From: Marinobacter sp. CHS3-4
Lineage (GTDB): Bacteria > Pseudomonadota > Gammaproteobacteria > Pseudomonadales > Oleiphilaceae
Direction of reading: 5' to 3'
Assembly (NCBI RefSeq): GCF_030053415.1
Contig: NZ_JASGBJ010000001.1
Coordinates: 310,001-374,000 of the forward strand
DNA: 64,000 bases
Part shown: piece by piece, positions 1-8,815 of the stretch
How positions within the stretch are numbered: the stretch's first letter is position 1
How the letters are laid out: each line of letters opens with the position of its first letter
Translations under genes and position numbers: made by a program
The notes under the pieces: generated by a model
Database searches by the model: none
Seen by the model: the letters and a program-made list of their open reading frames with translations, nothing else
Told to the model about the DNA's origin: nothing

Positions 1-46
1 CTTCCACCGGAGCCATAGGCCACCGAGGCTTCAGTCACCCGGAGTC

Positions 47-1228
47 TTAGGCAACCTCAAACAAGCCAGCCGCACCCATGCCAGTGCCAACGCACATGGT
101 GACGACCACATACTTCACACCGCGACGCTTACCCTCGATCAGCGCGTGGCCGACCAGGCGTGAGCCGGTGGTGCCGTAGGGGTGACCCACTGCGATGGCG
201 CCGCCGTTGACGTTCAAACGGTCCATCGGGATGCCGAGTTTGCGCTGGCAGTAGAGGACCTGAACGGCGAAGGCTTCGTTGAGTTCCCACAGGCCGATGT
301 CGTCTACGGTCAGGCCGGCACGCTTCAACAACTTGGGTACTGCGAAGACAGGGCCAATGCCCATTTCGTCGGGCTCACAACCGGCCACTGCGAAGCCGCG
401 GAAGATGCCCAGCGGGGTAGCGTTGCGCTGTTCGGCGACTTTGCTGTCCATCAGTACACAGGCTGACGCGCCGTCGGAGAATTGGCTGGCGTTGCCGGCG
501 GTGACCACGCCACCTTCCATTGCGGAGCGGATTTTGCTCACGCCTTCCAGGTTGGTGTCCGGGCGAATGCCTTCGTCCTGGCTGACGGTCACTTCCTGGC
601 TGCTGAGCTGGCCGGTGGCCTTGTCAGCCACGCCCATGGTGGTGGTGATGGGTACGATTTCGTCGTCGAACTTGCCGTCTTCCCGGGCCTGGGTGGCCAG
701 GTTCTGACTGCGGACGCCGTATTCGTCCATGTCTTCTTTCTTGATGTCATAACGCTTGGCCACCGTTTCAGCAGTGTCCAGCATCGACCAGTACAGCTCC
801 GGCTTGTTCTTCGCCAGCCAGGGTTCCATGAAGTAGTTCTGGTTCACGTTGGCCTGCACAGTGGAGATGGATTCCACGCCACCAGCGACCATCACGGGCA
901 CTTTATCAACCGCGATGTGCTGGGCGGCCATGGCGATGGCCTGCAAACCGGACGAGCAGAAACGGTTGATGGTAGCGCCGCCGACCGTGACTGGCAGCCC
1001 CGCGCGAATCGCACCCATGCGAGCAACGTCGTTACCGGTAGAGCCTTCCGGCAGGGCGCAGCCCATCAGAACGTCTTCGATTTCGTTGGGGTCGACTTTG
1101 GAGCGCTCAACCGCGTGCTGGATCGCGTGGCCTGCCAGTGTGGCGCCGTGGGTCATGTTCAGGCCGCCGCGCCAGGATTTGGCCAGGGGCGTGCGGGCTG
1201 TGGATACGATGACAACATCATTGGACAT
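47..1228 (-). CDS. acetyl-CoA C-acyltransferase (thiolase)
   Basis: A 393-residue thiolase that would cleave 3-ketoacyl-CoA with CoA, the last step of fatty acid beta-oxidation in the cytoplasm. The acyl-accepting cysteine is Cys91 in NRFCSSG; the GHPYG motif gives His349 and the C-terminal CVGTGMG motif gives Cys379, so the active site is complete. The length is normal for the family. I chose the ATG at 1228 because AGGAG lies 7 bases upstream and the protein then begins [14 protein letters not shown] as thiolases do; a start 27 bases further upstream lacks this. It lies 61 bases downstream of the hydratase/dehydrogenase gene on the same strand, so the two probably form one operon and one degradation module. 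Whether it corresponds to FadA or to a thiolase with another chain-length preference cannot be told from sequence alone. Confidence 0.95.
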   Translation of the reverse strand: MSNDVVIVSTARTPLAKSWRGGLNMTHGATLAGHAIQHAVERSKVDPNEIEDVLMGCALPEGSTGNDVARMGAIRAGLPVTVGGATINRFCSSGLQAIAMAAQHIAVDKVPVMVAGGVESISTVQANVNQNYFMEPWLAKNKPELYWSMLDTAETVAKRYDIKKEDMDEYGVRSQNLATQAREDGKFDDEIVPITTTMGVADKATGQLSSQEVTVSQDEGIRPDTNLEGVSKIRSAMEGGVVTAGNASQFSDGASACVLMDSKVAEQRNATPLGIFRGFAVAGCEPDEMGIGPVFAVPKLLKRAGLTVDDIGLWELNEAFAVQVLYCQRKLGIPMDRLNVNGGAIAVGHPYGTTGSRLVGHALIEGKRRGVKYVVVTMCVGTGMGAAGLFEVA

Positions 1229-1289
1229 AACAATTCTCCTAGTGCGGAGCGGCATTCAATAAGCCGCCCCGGATCAATTCGTGAACCGG

Positions 1290-3386
1290 TTATTTGGCGT
1301 CGAAACCTTTGCCTTCTTCAGCGCGCTTGGCCAACAGGGCCGCGGGCTTCCAGAAACCAGGCTGGGTGTGACGGTCTTCGGTAAAGGCCTGCATGGCGCG
1401 AACCACGTTCGGCAGCCCGACCTCTTCGGCGTAGTGCATGGGGCCACCGCGGAACACGGGGAAGCCGTAACCGGTCAGGTAGACCATGTCGATGTCCGAA
1501 GCGCGCTGGGCGATGCCTTCGTCCAGGATCTGGGCGCCTTCGTTCACCAGTGCGTACACGCAACGTTCAACGATTTCCTGATTGCTGATCTTGCGCGGGG
1601 TGATGCCCAGCTCGGCGCGGACTTCGTCGACCACCTTATCCACTTCCGGATCGTGCAGGGCGTTGCGGTTGCCCGGCTCGTAGCGGTAGAAACCGGCGCC
1701 GGTCTTCTGACCGTAGCGGCCCATTTCACAGAGGCGGTCGGCCAGAACCATTTTCACCATGTCCGGGTTTTCTTCGTACTGACGCTTGCGGATCGCCCAG
1801 CCGATGTCGCCGCCGGCCAGGTCGGCCATGCGCAGCGGGCCCATCGCAAAGCCGAACTTTTCGATGGCCTTGTCGATTTGCTGGACGCTGGCGCCTTCTT
1901 CCAGCATCAGCAGCGCTTCACGCTGGTACTGATTGATCATACGGTTGCCGATGAAACCATCGCAGACGCCGGAGACCACTGCGGTTTTCTTGATGGTCTT
2001 GGCCAGTTTCATGGCGGTGGCCAGCACATCTTTAGCGGTTTTCTCACCGCGCACTACTTCCAGCAGCTTCATGATGTTGGCCGGGCTGAAGAAGTGCAGG
2101 CCAATGACGTCTTCCGGGCGCTTGGTAAAGCTGGCGATCTTGTCCAGGTCCAAGGTGGAGGTGTTGGACGCGAGGATTGCGCCGGATTTGCACACTTCAT
2201 CCAGCTTCTCGAACACGGACTGTTTCACGCCCATCTCTTCGAACACGGCCTCGATAACCAGGTCGACGTTGCTCAGGTCGTCATAGCTGAGCGACGGCGT
2301 CAGCAGGTCCATCTTGGCCTTGGCGTCGTCTTCGCTCATGCGGCCTTTCTTGACCCGGCCTTCGTAGACCTTGCGAATGGCCTCGATGCCGCGGTCCAGG
2401 CCTTCCTGCTTCATTTCAACCAGAGTGACGGGGATGCCGGCGTTCAGGAAGTTGATGCTGATGCCGGTGCCCATGGTTCCGCCGCCGATGACGCCAACGG
2501 ATTTGATATCACGGGTAGGCGTGTCAGAGGGGACATCGGCGATCTTGCTGGTCAAACGCTCGGAGAAGAACGCGTGACGCAGGGCGCGGGATTCCGGGGT
2601 CTGCATCAGGTTCACGAACGCCTCGCGCTCGACTTCCATGCCCTTGTCGAAGGGCATGGTGACGGCCGCTTTCACTGCCTCGACGCATTTCAGCGGCGCC
2701 GGGTAGTTCTTCGCCATGGCACCAACGGTGTTGCTGGTGAACATGAAGAAGCCTTCCGGATTCGGGTGCTTGGCTTTCAGATCCCGCACTTTCTTCAGCG
2801 GCAGGCCTTCGCTGACCACTTTGCAGGCATAGGCAATGGCCGCGTCCTGGAGTTCGCCGTCAATGATTTCATCGAACAGGGCGCTGCCCTTGAACTGTTT
2901 GGCCGGAACCACGCTGCCGGAGACGATCATGTTCACGGCGTGTTCGGCACCAATCACCCGCGGCAGGCGCTGGGTGCCGCCTGCGCCGGGCAGCAGCCCC
3001 AGCTTCACTTCCGGCAGGGCGATCTGCGCGTCCGGCTTGGCAATGCGGTAATGACAACCCAGGGCCAGTTCCAGACCGCCACCCATGCAGGCGCCGCTAA
3101 TGGCCGCAATCACCGGCTTGCGGCTGGTTTCCACATAGTTGATGACGGTGGTCAGAATCGGTTCTGCCATGGCTTTGTCGGTGCCGAATTCGCTGATGTC
3201 GGCGCCGCCGGAAAAGGCACGATCGGAGCCGATCAGGACCACGGCTTTCACAGCATCGTCAGCCTCGGCTTTTTGAATGCCGTCGACAATGCCCCGTCGA
3301 AGTTCAAGGCCGAGCCCGTTCACAGGCGGATTGTCGAGTCGGATGACGGCGGTGTGGCCGTGCAAGTCGTAATGGGCAGAACTCAT
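1290..3386 (-). CDS. bifunctional enoyl-CoA hydratase / 3-hydroxyacyl-CoA dehydrogenase
   Basis: A 698-residue fusion catalysing hydration of trans-2-enoyl-CoA and NAD-dependent oxidation of the 3-hydroxyacyl-CoA. Residues 1-190 form a crotonase fold with both catalytic glutamates (Glu106 in GGGLELAL, Glu126 in LPEVKLG) and the oxyanion-hole FSGGADI. The Rossmann motif GGGTMGTG starts near 301 and the catalytic His is His431 in LHFFSP, followed by the C-terminal dehydrogenase domain. The order is that of FadB, FadJ and the peroxisomal multifunctional enzyme; I cannot assign it to one of these. The ATG at 3386 has AGGGAG upstream and gives a normal N-terminus; a frame open 96 bases further upstream would run through the palindromes at 3454-3490, which argues against it. 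It precedes the thiolase gene and faces a TetR gene, the usual arrangement for a repressor of its own neighbours. Confidence 0.93.
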   Translation of the reverse strand: MSSAHYDLHGHTAVIRLDNPPVNGLGLELRRGIVDGIQKAEADDAVKAVVLIGSDRAFSGGADISEFGTDKAMAEPILTTVINYVETSRKPVIAAISGACMGGGLELALGCHYRIAKPDAQIALPEVKLGLLPGAGGTQRLPRVIGAEHAVNMIVSGSVVPAKQFKGSALFDEIIDGELQDAAIAYACKVVSEGLPLKKVRDLKAKHPNPEGFFMFTSNTVGAMAKNYPAPLKCVEAVKAAVTMPFDKGMEVEREAFVNLMQTPESRALRHAFFSERLTSKIADVPSDTPTRDIKSVGVIGGGTMGTGISINFLNAGIPVTLVEMKQEGLDRGIEAIRKVYEGRVKKGRMSEDDAKAKMDLLTPSLSYDDLSNVDLVIEAVFEEMGVKQSVFEKLDEVCKSGAILASNTSTLDLDKIASFTKRPEDVIGLHFFSPANIMKLLEVVRGEKTAKDVLATAMKLAKTIKKTAVVSGVCDGFIGNRMINQYQREALLMLEEGASVQQIDKAIEKFGFAMGPLRMADLAGGDIGWAIRKRQYEENPDMVKMVLADRLCEMGRYGQKTGAGFYRYEPGNRNALHDPEVDKVVDEVRAELGITPRKISNQEIVERCVYALVNEGAQILDEGIAQRASDIDMVYLTGYGFPVFRGGPMHYAEEVGLPNVVRAMQAFTEDRHTQPGFWKPAALLAKRAEEGKGFDAK

Positions 3387-3453
3387 GAGAAAGCTCCCTG
3401 GTTGTGGCATCAAAGGTTGGGAATCGGTGTACGGATCAATGTTTGAAAAGTCC

Positions 3454-3490
3454 ATACACTGGTGTATTGTTGATCCATACACTAATGTAT
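3454..3490. promoter_or_regulatory. tandem palindromic operators between TetR gene and beta-oxidation operon
   Basis: Two similar palindromes lie side by side: ATACAC-TG-GTGTAT at 3454-3467 (perfect 6-base arms) and ATACAC-TA-ATGTAT at 3477-3490 (one mismatch). Their centres are 23 bases apart, about two helical turns, so two repressor dimers could bind the same face. They sit in the 202-base divergent region between the hydratase/dehydrogenase gene and the TetR gene. Binding by the adjacent TetR protein, with release by an acyl-CoA, is inferred from this position; it is not shown by the sequence. Confidence 0.7.
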
Positions 3491-3588
3491 GTTTTGTGCA
3501 CCGTCAACGGTTTTGAAACCGGCGGTCTGTTACCATAGCGCGGATGTTTGCCGCTCCCGATTCGACCGTTTCAGGAAGTTGTTGTTCC

Positions 3589-4200
3589 ATGACCAAACCT
3601 TCACACGCCGCCCGAGACAAGAGCCAGCTGACCCGTGATGACTGGCTGGACGCCGCTGCCGGAGAGGTTGCTGCCGGTGGTTTCGGCAATTTGAGGGTAC
3701 TGACCCTGTCGAAGAAACTGGGTGTCACCCGCGGCAGCTTTTATTGGCATTTCAAGGACCACGAGGATCTGGTGGTCAGCTTTCTTAACCGCTGGCGGGA
3801 TCGACGGCTGCATGAGCTCCAGTACTGGAAACCCAAGGGCGGTGATCTGGAAACCGAGCTTCGGCAGATTCTGGAACTGCTGCTGACCGACGCCTCCCGC
3901 AACATCCGCCGTCTGCAGGTGGAACTGGCCGTCCGCGATTTTGCGCGCCGCAACGATTACGCAGCGGACCTGGTAAACGAGGTGGACGAGGCGCGGATCG
4001 ATCAGAACTGTGAACTCTACGAACGCCTGAGCCGTGATCCCCAGCGTATCCGTGATCTGTCCCTGCTTATGTATGTGGCCACCATCGGGTCCCAGGTGGT
4101 GCTGACTGGCAAGAAAGGGGACGCCGAAACCATCGAGCGGCTTGAGGATCTGATGGCTCGGGTAGCACTTGCGCAGCGGGACGATTTCAGTGATGCATAG
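3589..4200 (+). CDS. TetR/AcrR family transcriptional regulator
   Basis: A 203-residue TetR-type DNA-binding protein. The N-terminal helix-turn-helix is clear, with the recognition helix motif GVTRGSFYWHF; the C-terminal ligand domain has no obvious assignment. It is transcribed away from the beta-oxidation operon, across a region containing two palindromes at 3454-3490, so it is probably the acyl-CoA-responsive repressor of that operon and of itself. The start is uncertain: the ATG at 3589 has a GGAAG some 10-15 bases upstream, while an in-frame ATG at 3544 has no ribosome-binding site and would add 15 residues without family resemblance. Its stop overlaps the start of the next gene by 8 bases. 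Confidence 0.88.
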   Translation: MTKPSHAARDKSQLTRDDWLDAAAGEVAAGGFGNLRVLTLSKKLGVTRGSFYWHFKDHEDLVVSFLNRWRDRRLHELQYWKPKGGDLETELRQILELLLTDASRNIRRLQVELAVRDFARRNDYAADLVNEVDEARIDQNCELYERLSRDPQRIRDLSLLMYVATIGSQVVLTGKKGDAETIERLEDLMARVALAQRDDFSDA

Positions 4201-5017
4201 CAGGCGCGGGCTTTGTTGGCTGGTCGCCGCTCTGTTGTCGATGGAGGCGAGTGCCAACGAGCGGTGCCTGTCGGCAGCCGATACTGACCTTGAGCGTCTT
4301 TACTGCGAGGTGATCAGTGAAGGCGGCGGAGCAGGCTTACCGTCCCAGCCGGACTTCAACCGCAATGACCCACAGGTGCAGGCGCTGTTGCTCAAGCGTC
4401 CGGCTCAACGACTGGGACTGAAAGTTCCAAAACCCACACGATCGCAAAACGAGCAATCTGCGCTGACACCACAGGCAGCAGAGAGATCGGAGCCGAGGCA
4501 AGAACAGCAGACGCAGAGCGAACCAGAACCAAAGACCGAGCTGGCAGGCTGCCGGTTGAATGGCAAGCGGATCCGCTGCTCTCAGGGCGATTACCGGTTG
4601 GCAGAGAATCAGCGAAAATCAGCATTGGAAGAGGGGGTGCTGGAGCCGGACAATCAGCTCAGGCTGGAGCCTTTCGAGGGTAGCCTTGAGGATGAAGGGG
4701 CGGTCATCCCCTATCTTTCCCGCGCCTACGATCAATACATTCCCAAAATGTTGCGCATCGGTCTGGGGGCAAACACGATGAGCTTCACCGCGTTTCACAA
4801 CGCCTTTCACACACTGGAAGGCGGCGGTGTGGATTTCTCGGATCGTATGGCGGAAACCTATGAATTGCTGAAACAGGATCGTCAGCAACTGGGCGTGAAG
4901 ACCCGCTACCACGATGACCTGCCCGATAACCTGTCGCTGTGTGATTTTATCAATCGCGACGTTCTGGTCTGCGATAACGTGGGAACTAACTGGGTGTACG
5001 TCCGCGCGGACCGATGA
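4193..5017 (+). CDS. exported protein of unknown function
   Basis: A 274-residue protein I do not recognise. It begins with a signal peptide (MHSRRGLCWLVAALLSMEASA, likely cut after the final Ala). The mature part has paired cysteines near the N-terminus (ERC...YC), a Glu/Gln-rich linker near residues 95-125, then a second short cysteine pair (CRLNGKRIRC) and a folded C-terminal half ending with CDFINRDVLVCDN. It has no catalytic motif that I can identify. The start at 4193 overlaps the TetR stop by 8 bases, which suggests translational coupling and co-expression. A strong hairpin at 5003-5033 lies at its 3' end. Confidence 0.75.
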   Translation: MHSRRGLCWLVAALLSMEASANERCLSAADTDLERLYCEVISEGGGAGLPSQPDFNRNDPQVQALLLKRPAQRLGLKVPKPTRSQNEQSALTPQAAERSEPRQEQQTQSEPEPKTELAGCRLNGKRIRCSQGDYRLAENQRKSALEEGVLEPDNQLRLEPFEGSLEDEGAVIPYLSRAYDQYIPKMLRIGLGANTMSFTAFHNAFHTLEGGGVDFSDRMAETYELLKQDRQQLGVKTRYHDDLPDNLSLCDFINRDVLVCDNVGTNWVYVRADR

Positions 5018-5033
5018 AGCCGTGGTCCGCGCG
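5003..5033. terminator. GC-rich hairpin between convergent genes, possible bidirectional terminator
   Basis: CGCGCGGACC at 5003-5012 pairs perfectly with GGTCCGCGCG at 5024-5033 around an 11-base loop. It spans the last codons and stop of the exported-protein gene and lies 13 bases from the stop of the convergent hydrolase gene. There is no T-run on either side, so it is not a textbook intrinsic terminator; it may help end transcription or protect 3' ends. Confidence 0.45.
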
Positions 5034-5045
5034 AACTTGAGCAGT

Positions 5046-5951
5046 TCAGTGCAGGTCCGGTCGCCCCAGTTCCTGCAACACAGTATCCAGCACCAATGGG
5101 CTTCTCAGTATCTTGTGATGACCGAGCCCGCGTGTGCGCAGAACCTCGCCGCGCGCCCAGCCTGAGTGCACCCGTTCGCTCTGCGCTGGCTCAATGGATT
5201 TGTCATCCTGATCGAGTACGACCAATCCCCGTTGAGTCAGCGAGCCGACGAGGTTTTCCATGTCCAGTCTTTCCCAGACAGAGGTGCCGAATTGTTCTTC
5301 CATCAATCTCAGATGCACAGCGAGTACGTCTGAGCTGAGCGCCAGTTGACGCCCCAGATTATCCATAACGGAATGCACGCTTAATGGCGGCGCCAGCATC
5401 AGCAGGTACTGTGCCTGCAATCCGTCGGCAATTGCGCGGGCAACGGCAAGGCTGCCCATGGAGTGCGACAGTATGCCGTAGATCTGTCCCACGCTGGCGG
5501 CTACTTTGGCAACGACTTCTGCCATGTCGAAAAGGTCCGTCCGTTCACCCTGTGCACGACCATGGGCAGGTGCGTCGAACAGCACGACCCGGTAACCGGC
5601 CTCCACTAGCGGATTGATCCAGGCTCCAAACTGGATGCCTGCCCCTGACCAGCCATGCACCCCCAGAATGACAGGGCCATTACCCCAGGAGTACACGGGA
5701 ATGGTATAGGCCCCGTGCTGCAGCTGGGTGTAGCCGTCGACCGAGTCCAGCAGGTATTCGTAGCGTGAGGGCATTGGCAGCCGCGAGGGTCGGAACGCCA
5801 TGTGATTAACCAGGCGGCCCGCCTTTTCCGGGGACATGCGGCCAAGAAACCCCAGTGCCATGCGTGTGGCCGAAAGCCCAATGCTATCCGGAGTGCGAGG
5901 ACCTGTTGGCTTCCGGATGCTGTCTGATTGAATGTGAACTTGTGTGGTCAT
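5046..5951 (-). CDS. alpha/beta hydrolase
   Basis: A 301-residue serine hydrolase. The oxyanion region GVHGWSGAG is followed by LFDAPAHG and by the nucleophile elbow SHSMGS with Ser164; a His near the C-terminus (RGLGHHKILR) fits the catalytic triad. Substrate is unknown; esterase or lipase-like activity is likely. I chose the ATG at 5951, giving an N-terminus without a signal peptide, so the enzyme should be cytoplasmic. It is divergent from a GlxA-type regulator, which is its most likely regulator. Confidence 0.85.
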   Translation of the reverse strand: MTTQVHIQSDSIRKPTGPRTPDSIGLSATRMALGFLGRMSPEKAGRLVNHMAFRPSRLPMPSRYEYLLDSVDGYTQLQHGAYTIPVYSWGNGPVILGVHGWSGAGIQFGAWINPLVEAGYRVVLFDAPAHGRAQGERTDLFDMAEVVAKVAASVGQIYGILSHSMGSLAVARAIADGLQAQYLLMLAPPLSVHSVMDNLGRQLALSSDVLAVHLRLMEEQFGTSVWERLDMENLVGSLTQRGLVVLDQDDKSIEPAQSERVHSGWARGEVLRTRGLGHHKILRSPLVLDTVLQELGRPDLH

Positions 5952-6021
5952 GATGAAAAGTCCTTCTTCCTGTTCGGTGGTTGACGATTTCAGATTAGGA
6001 CTTGTGGTTGGCAAGAAGTAG

Positions 6022-6035
6022 TGTCATATTTGACA
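6022..6035. promoter_or_regulatory. palindrome in hydrolase/GlxA divergent region
   Basis: TGTCA-TATT-TGACA is a perfect 5-base-arm palindrome between the divergent hydrolase and GlxA-type regulator genes, 26 bases before the regulator start. TTGACA within it could also serve as a -35 element. Binding by the neighbouring regulator is inferred from position only. Confidence 0.35.
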
Positions 6036-6060
6036 TATAAAATGCGGATAGGGCCATATT

Positions 6061-7065
6061 ATGTTCAAGGTCGCAATAGTTGCTTTGCCCCGGTGTCATG
6101 CCTCCGGCGTCCACGGGATTCTCGATTTTTTCACGGTGGCCAATTACTGCGGCGCTGCGCCTTCCGGCGCCGAAGAGCCGCTGTTCGACTGCCAGGTGGT
6201 CACGGTTGATGACCAGCCGGTACGGGGTTATAGCGGTGCCCTGGTAACGCCGACCATTAACAGGAACGACTTTGACGCCGACCTGATCGTCGTTGGTTCG
6301 TCTGTGGAAGCGGCGATCGGTGCGGAACACCTGGATTGGTCCCTGGCGCCTGCGAAACCGCTGCACGGTTGGTTGCTGGATGCAAAGGCCCGTGGGGCGG
6401 TCATTACCAGTGTCTGCACCGGAAGCTTTGTGCTGGCCGAAGCCGGCTTACTGGATGACGTGGTCGCGACGACCCACTGGCGGGCGGCGCCCATGTTCCG
6501 CAGCCGGTATCCGGATATCCGTTTAGAGGAAGACCAGCTGGTGGTGGATAACGGCCAGATTATCTGCGCTGGTGGTGCGACTGCCTTCGTGGATTTGTGC
6601 CTGTACCTGGTGGAACGGTTTGCCTCACCCTCGGTGGCGCTGGCCTGCAGCAAAATGCTGGTGATGGACGGTCGCCGGAAAGAGCAGACACCCTACATGG
6701 CGTTTTACAGTAAGAAGGCTCATCAGGATGAGCCGATTCGCAAGGCGCAGGGCTGGCTGGAACAGCATTATGCAGACCCGGTCACCATCGATGAGGTGGC
6801 CGCCGTCGCCAATCTGGGGACCCGCACCTTCAAACGGCGATTCAAGGAAGCGACCGGTGAAACGCCCATAGGCTATCTGCAGCATCTGCGCATTGAGGCC
6901 GCCAAACACCTGCTGGAGTCTAGCCGTGAGCAGACCGCCCGCATCATCTGGAGCGTGGGTTATGAAGACGCCAGTTCCTTCCGGCGACTGTTCAAGCGCA
7001 CGGCTGGTTGTACCATGGAGCAGTATCGCAAGCGATTCAGCTATGTATCGCCCGCCGTTGCGTAA
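6061..7065 (+). CDS. GlxA family AraC-type transcriptional regulator
   Basis: A 334-residue regulator with an N-terminal DJ-1/PfpI-like domain (about 1-185, including VCTGSFVLAEAG where the family carries its conserved Cys) and a C-terminal AraC-type double helix-turn-helix (about 215-320; TFKRRFKEATGETP and the second helix pair ending FRRLFKRTAG). Family members often sense small nitrogen compounds or control catabolic genes; the ligand here is unknown. It faces an alpha/beta hydrolase gene that it may control. The ATG at 6061 gives the usual MFKVAIVALP beginning, although its ribosome-binding site is weak. Confidence 0.9.
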   Translation: MFKVAIVALPRCHASGVHGILDFFTVANYCGAAPSGAEEPLFDCQVVTVDDQPVRGYSGALVTPTINRNDFDADLIVVGSSVEAAIGAEHLDWSLAPAKPLHGWLLDAKARGAVITSVCTGSFVLAEAGLLDDVVATTHWRAAPMFRSRYPDIRLEEDQLVVDNGQIICAGGATAFVDLCLYLVERFASPSVALACSKMLVMDGRRKEQTPYMAFYSKKAHQDEPIRKAQGWLEQHYADPVTIDEVAAVANLGTRTFKRRFKEATGETPIGYLQHLRIEAAKHLLESSREQTARIIWSVGYEDASSFRRLFKRTAGCTMEQYRKRFSYVSPAVA

Positions 7066-7165
7066 TAGCTTTCCTGTCCTGTTGGTGCCAGCGGTTGCTC
7101 TGCCGTGGTGTGCAGTGGGATGATCTCAGCCTGATAACCCTTTGCTCAAGCTGAACAGGACACCC

Positions 7166-8059
7166 ATGCCCGGTAAACCCACCACCCGCCTCAACAAGTA
7201 CATCAGCGAAAGCGGTATGTGCTCGCGTCGTGAGGCAGACCGGTACATCGAGAATGGCCAGGTGGTCATCAACGGTAAACAGGCCGTGGTGGGTGATCAG
7301 GTTGCGCCGGGCGACAGGGTGTTGGTGAACGGTCAGAAGGTCGAGCCCAAAACCGAAAAAGACCTGGTGTTCATCGCACTGAATAAACCCGTCGGCGTGG
7401 TCAGCACCACGGACCCTGCCGAGCGTCGCAACATTGTGAATCATGTCGGTCATCCGGAGCGCATTTTCCCCATTGGAAGGCTGGATAAAGACTCACAAGG
7501 GCTGATTTTCCTCACCAGTAATGGCGACCTGGTCAACAAGATCCTCCGTGCGGGTAACAATCACGAGAAGGAATATCTGGTCACGGTAAACAAGCCGGTC
7601 ACAGACCAGTTCCTGAAAGGAATGGGCAGTGGGGTGCCGATCCTCGGGACGGTGACCAAGCCCTGTAAAGTCGAGAAAGTGTCCAAGAATGTTTTCCGGA
7701 TTACCCTGGTGCAGGGACTGAATCGGCAGATACGCCGGATGTGCGATTTCTTCGACTACGAGGTGGTCAAGCTCGAGCGTGTTCGCATCATGAACGTTCA
7801 GCTGAAGGGACTGAAGCCAGGGCAATGGCGAGATCTCAAGCCCGCCGAGATGGAGGCCCTGATGGGCATGATCAGTGATTCGTCGTCGGAAGCAGCGCCG
7901 GGCACCCGCCGTGAAGTACCCAAACCAAAAGCGAACAAGCCACGCCATGACAAAGCCCGGGGACCGCGCCCGGGAAGTAAAAACAAGGGAGCGCCCGGAG
8001 GCAAGCCAAAGAAGGCCCGCAAGCCGAGCGTTAAAAAGCAGAGCCGAAAGCCAGGATGA
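7166..8059 (+). CDS. rluF: 23S rRNA pseudouridine synthase RluF
   Basis: A 297-residue pseudouridine synthase that in E. coli modifies U2604 of 23S rRNA. It has an N-terminal S4 RNA-binding domain ([20 protein letters not shown], residues 8-27) and the synthase domain with catalytic Asp107 in [10 protein letters not shown], the same number as in E. coli RluF. The [13 protein letters not shown] motif is also intact. The last ~60 residues are a Lys/Arg/Pro-rich tail, a common feature of RluF that probably contacts RNA. The ATG at 7166 is preceded by AGGAC; an in-frame ATG 24 bases upstream is less likely. The ChaC gene follows after 6 bases, so the two are probably cotranscribed. Confidence 0.93.
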   Translation: MPGKPTTRLNKYISESGMCSRREADRYIENGQVVINGKQAVVGDQVAPGDRVLVNGQKVEPKTEKDLVFIALNKPVGVVSTTDPAERRNIVNHVGHPERIFPIGRLDKDSQGLIFLTSNGDLVNKILRAGNNHEKEYLVTVNKPVTDQFLKGMGSGVPILGTVTKPCKVEKVSKNVFRITLVQGLNRQIRRMCDFFDYEVVKLERVRIMNVQLKGLKPGQWRDLKPAEMEALMGMISDSSSEAAPGTRREVPKPKANKPRHDKARGPRPGSKNKGAPGGKPKKARKPSVKKQSRKPG

Positions 8060-8065
8060 GTCGTC

Positions 8066-8620
8066 ATGTCGATTAACACGGTTGAGACCAATCGCAATCG
8101 TCAGAACTTCGAAGGTATTTCGTCGGTCTGGCTGTTTGGCTATGGCTCTTTGATCTACAAAGTTGATTTTCCCTTCCTTGAGAAACGCCCCGCCACGATC
8201 AACGGTTGGGAGCGTCGTTTCTGGCAGGGCTCCCATGACCATCGTGGCACGCCAGAGGCTCCTGGTCGGGTGGTCACCCTGATCGAGAAGCCCGGTGCAC
8301 GCTGCAAAGGCATGGCGTTCCGGGTATCGCCCCACGTGTTCGAGCACCTGGATGTGCGGGAAAAGAACGGATATCTCCGCTTTACCACACCCATGACCTT
8401 TGACGATGGGTCGGTCGAGGATGGCCTGGTGTATATCGCCACTGAAGACAACGAAGCGTTTCTGGGACCGGCGCCTTCTGAAGACATTGCCAGGCAGATC
8501 GCCCGATCCATTGGCCCAAGCGGCCCAAATCGTGACTATTTGCTGAATCTTGCAGACGCGCTTCGCGCTCTGGGCGACCACGATTCGCACGTGTTCGACA
8601 TCGAAAAACACCTCTCATAA
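8066..8620 (+). CDS. gamma-glutamylcyclotransferase (ChaC-like)
   Basis: A 184-residue ChaC-family protein. These enzymes release 5-oxoproline from gamma-glutamyl peptides, typically glutathione. The substrate-binding signature FGYGSLIY is at residues 30-37 and the likely catalytic glutamate lies in VREKNGY near residue 100. The length matches bacterial ChaC. It begins 6 bases after the rluF stop. The glutathione specificity is inferred from the family. Confidence 0.88.
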   Translation: MSINTVETNRNRQNFEGISSVWLFGYGSLIYKVDFPFLEKRPATINGWERRFWQGSHDHRGTPEAPGRVVTLIEKPGARCKGMAFRVSPHVFEHLDVREKNGYLRFTTPMTFDDGSVEDGLVYIATEDNEAFLGPAPSEDIARQIARSIGPSGPNRDYLLNLADALRALGDHDSHVFDIEKHLS

Positions 8621-8815
8621 ACCCACGCCACTATTGGTTGAACGTCAATTCTGACTCCCTTGTGTCAAGGTTCGTCGGCGCTGTGTAAAGGAAGTGCAAA
8701 GCTGCCGCCAAAGCCCTGACATTCCCGCCTGCTTCCGTATTCTTGGGGTACAGCGCATCGGCAAATGGCAAGCCCATGCGATTTCAGAGGATCTGAAAAG
8801 ATCGGGAGAAGCGTG

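Noticed and set aside
1281..3446. Long open frame antisense to the hydratase/dehydrogenase gene (721 codons)
   Set aside because: It has no domain pattern and arises from the codon bias of the GC-rich real gene on the other strand; similar long antisense frames occur opposite copA (42231-43502), chpA and others.
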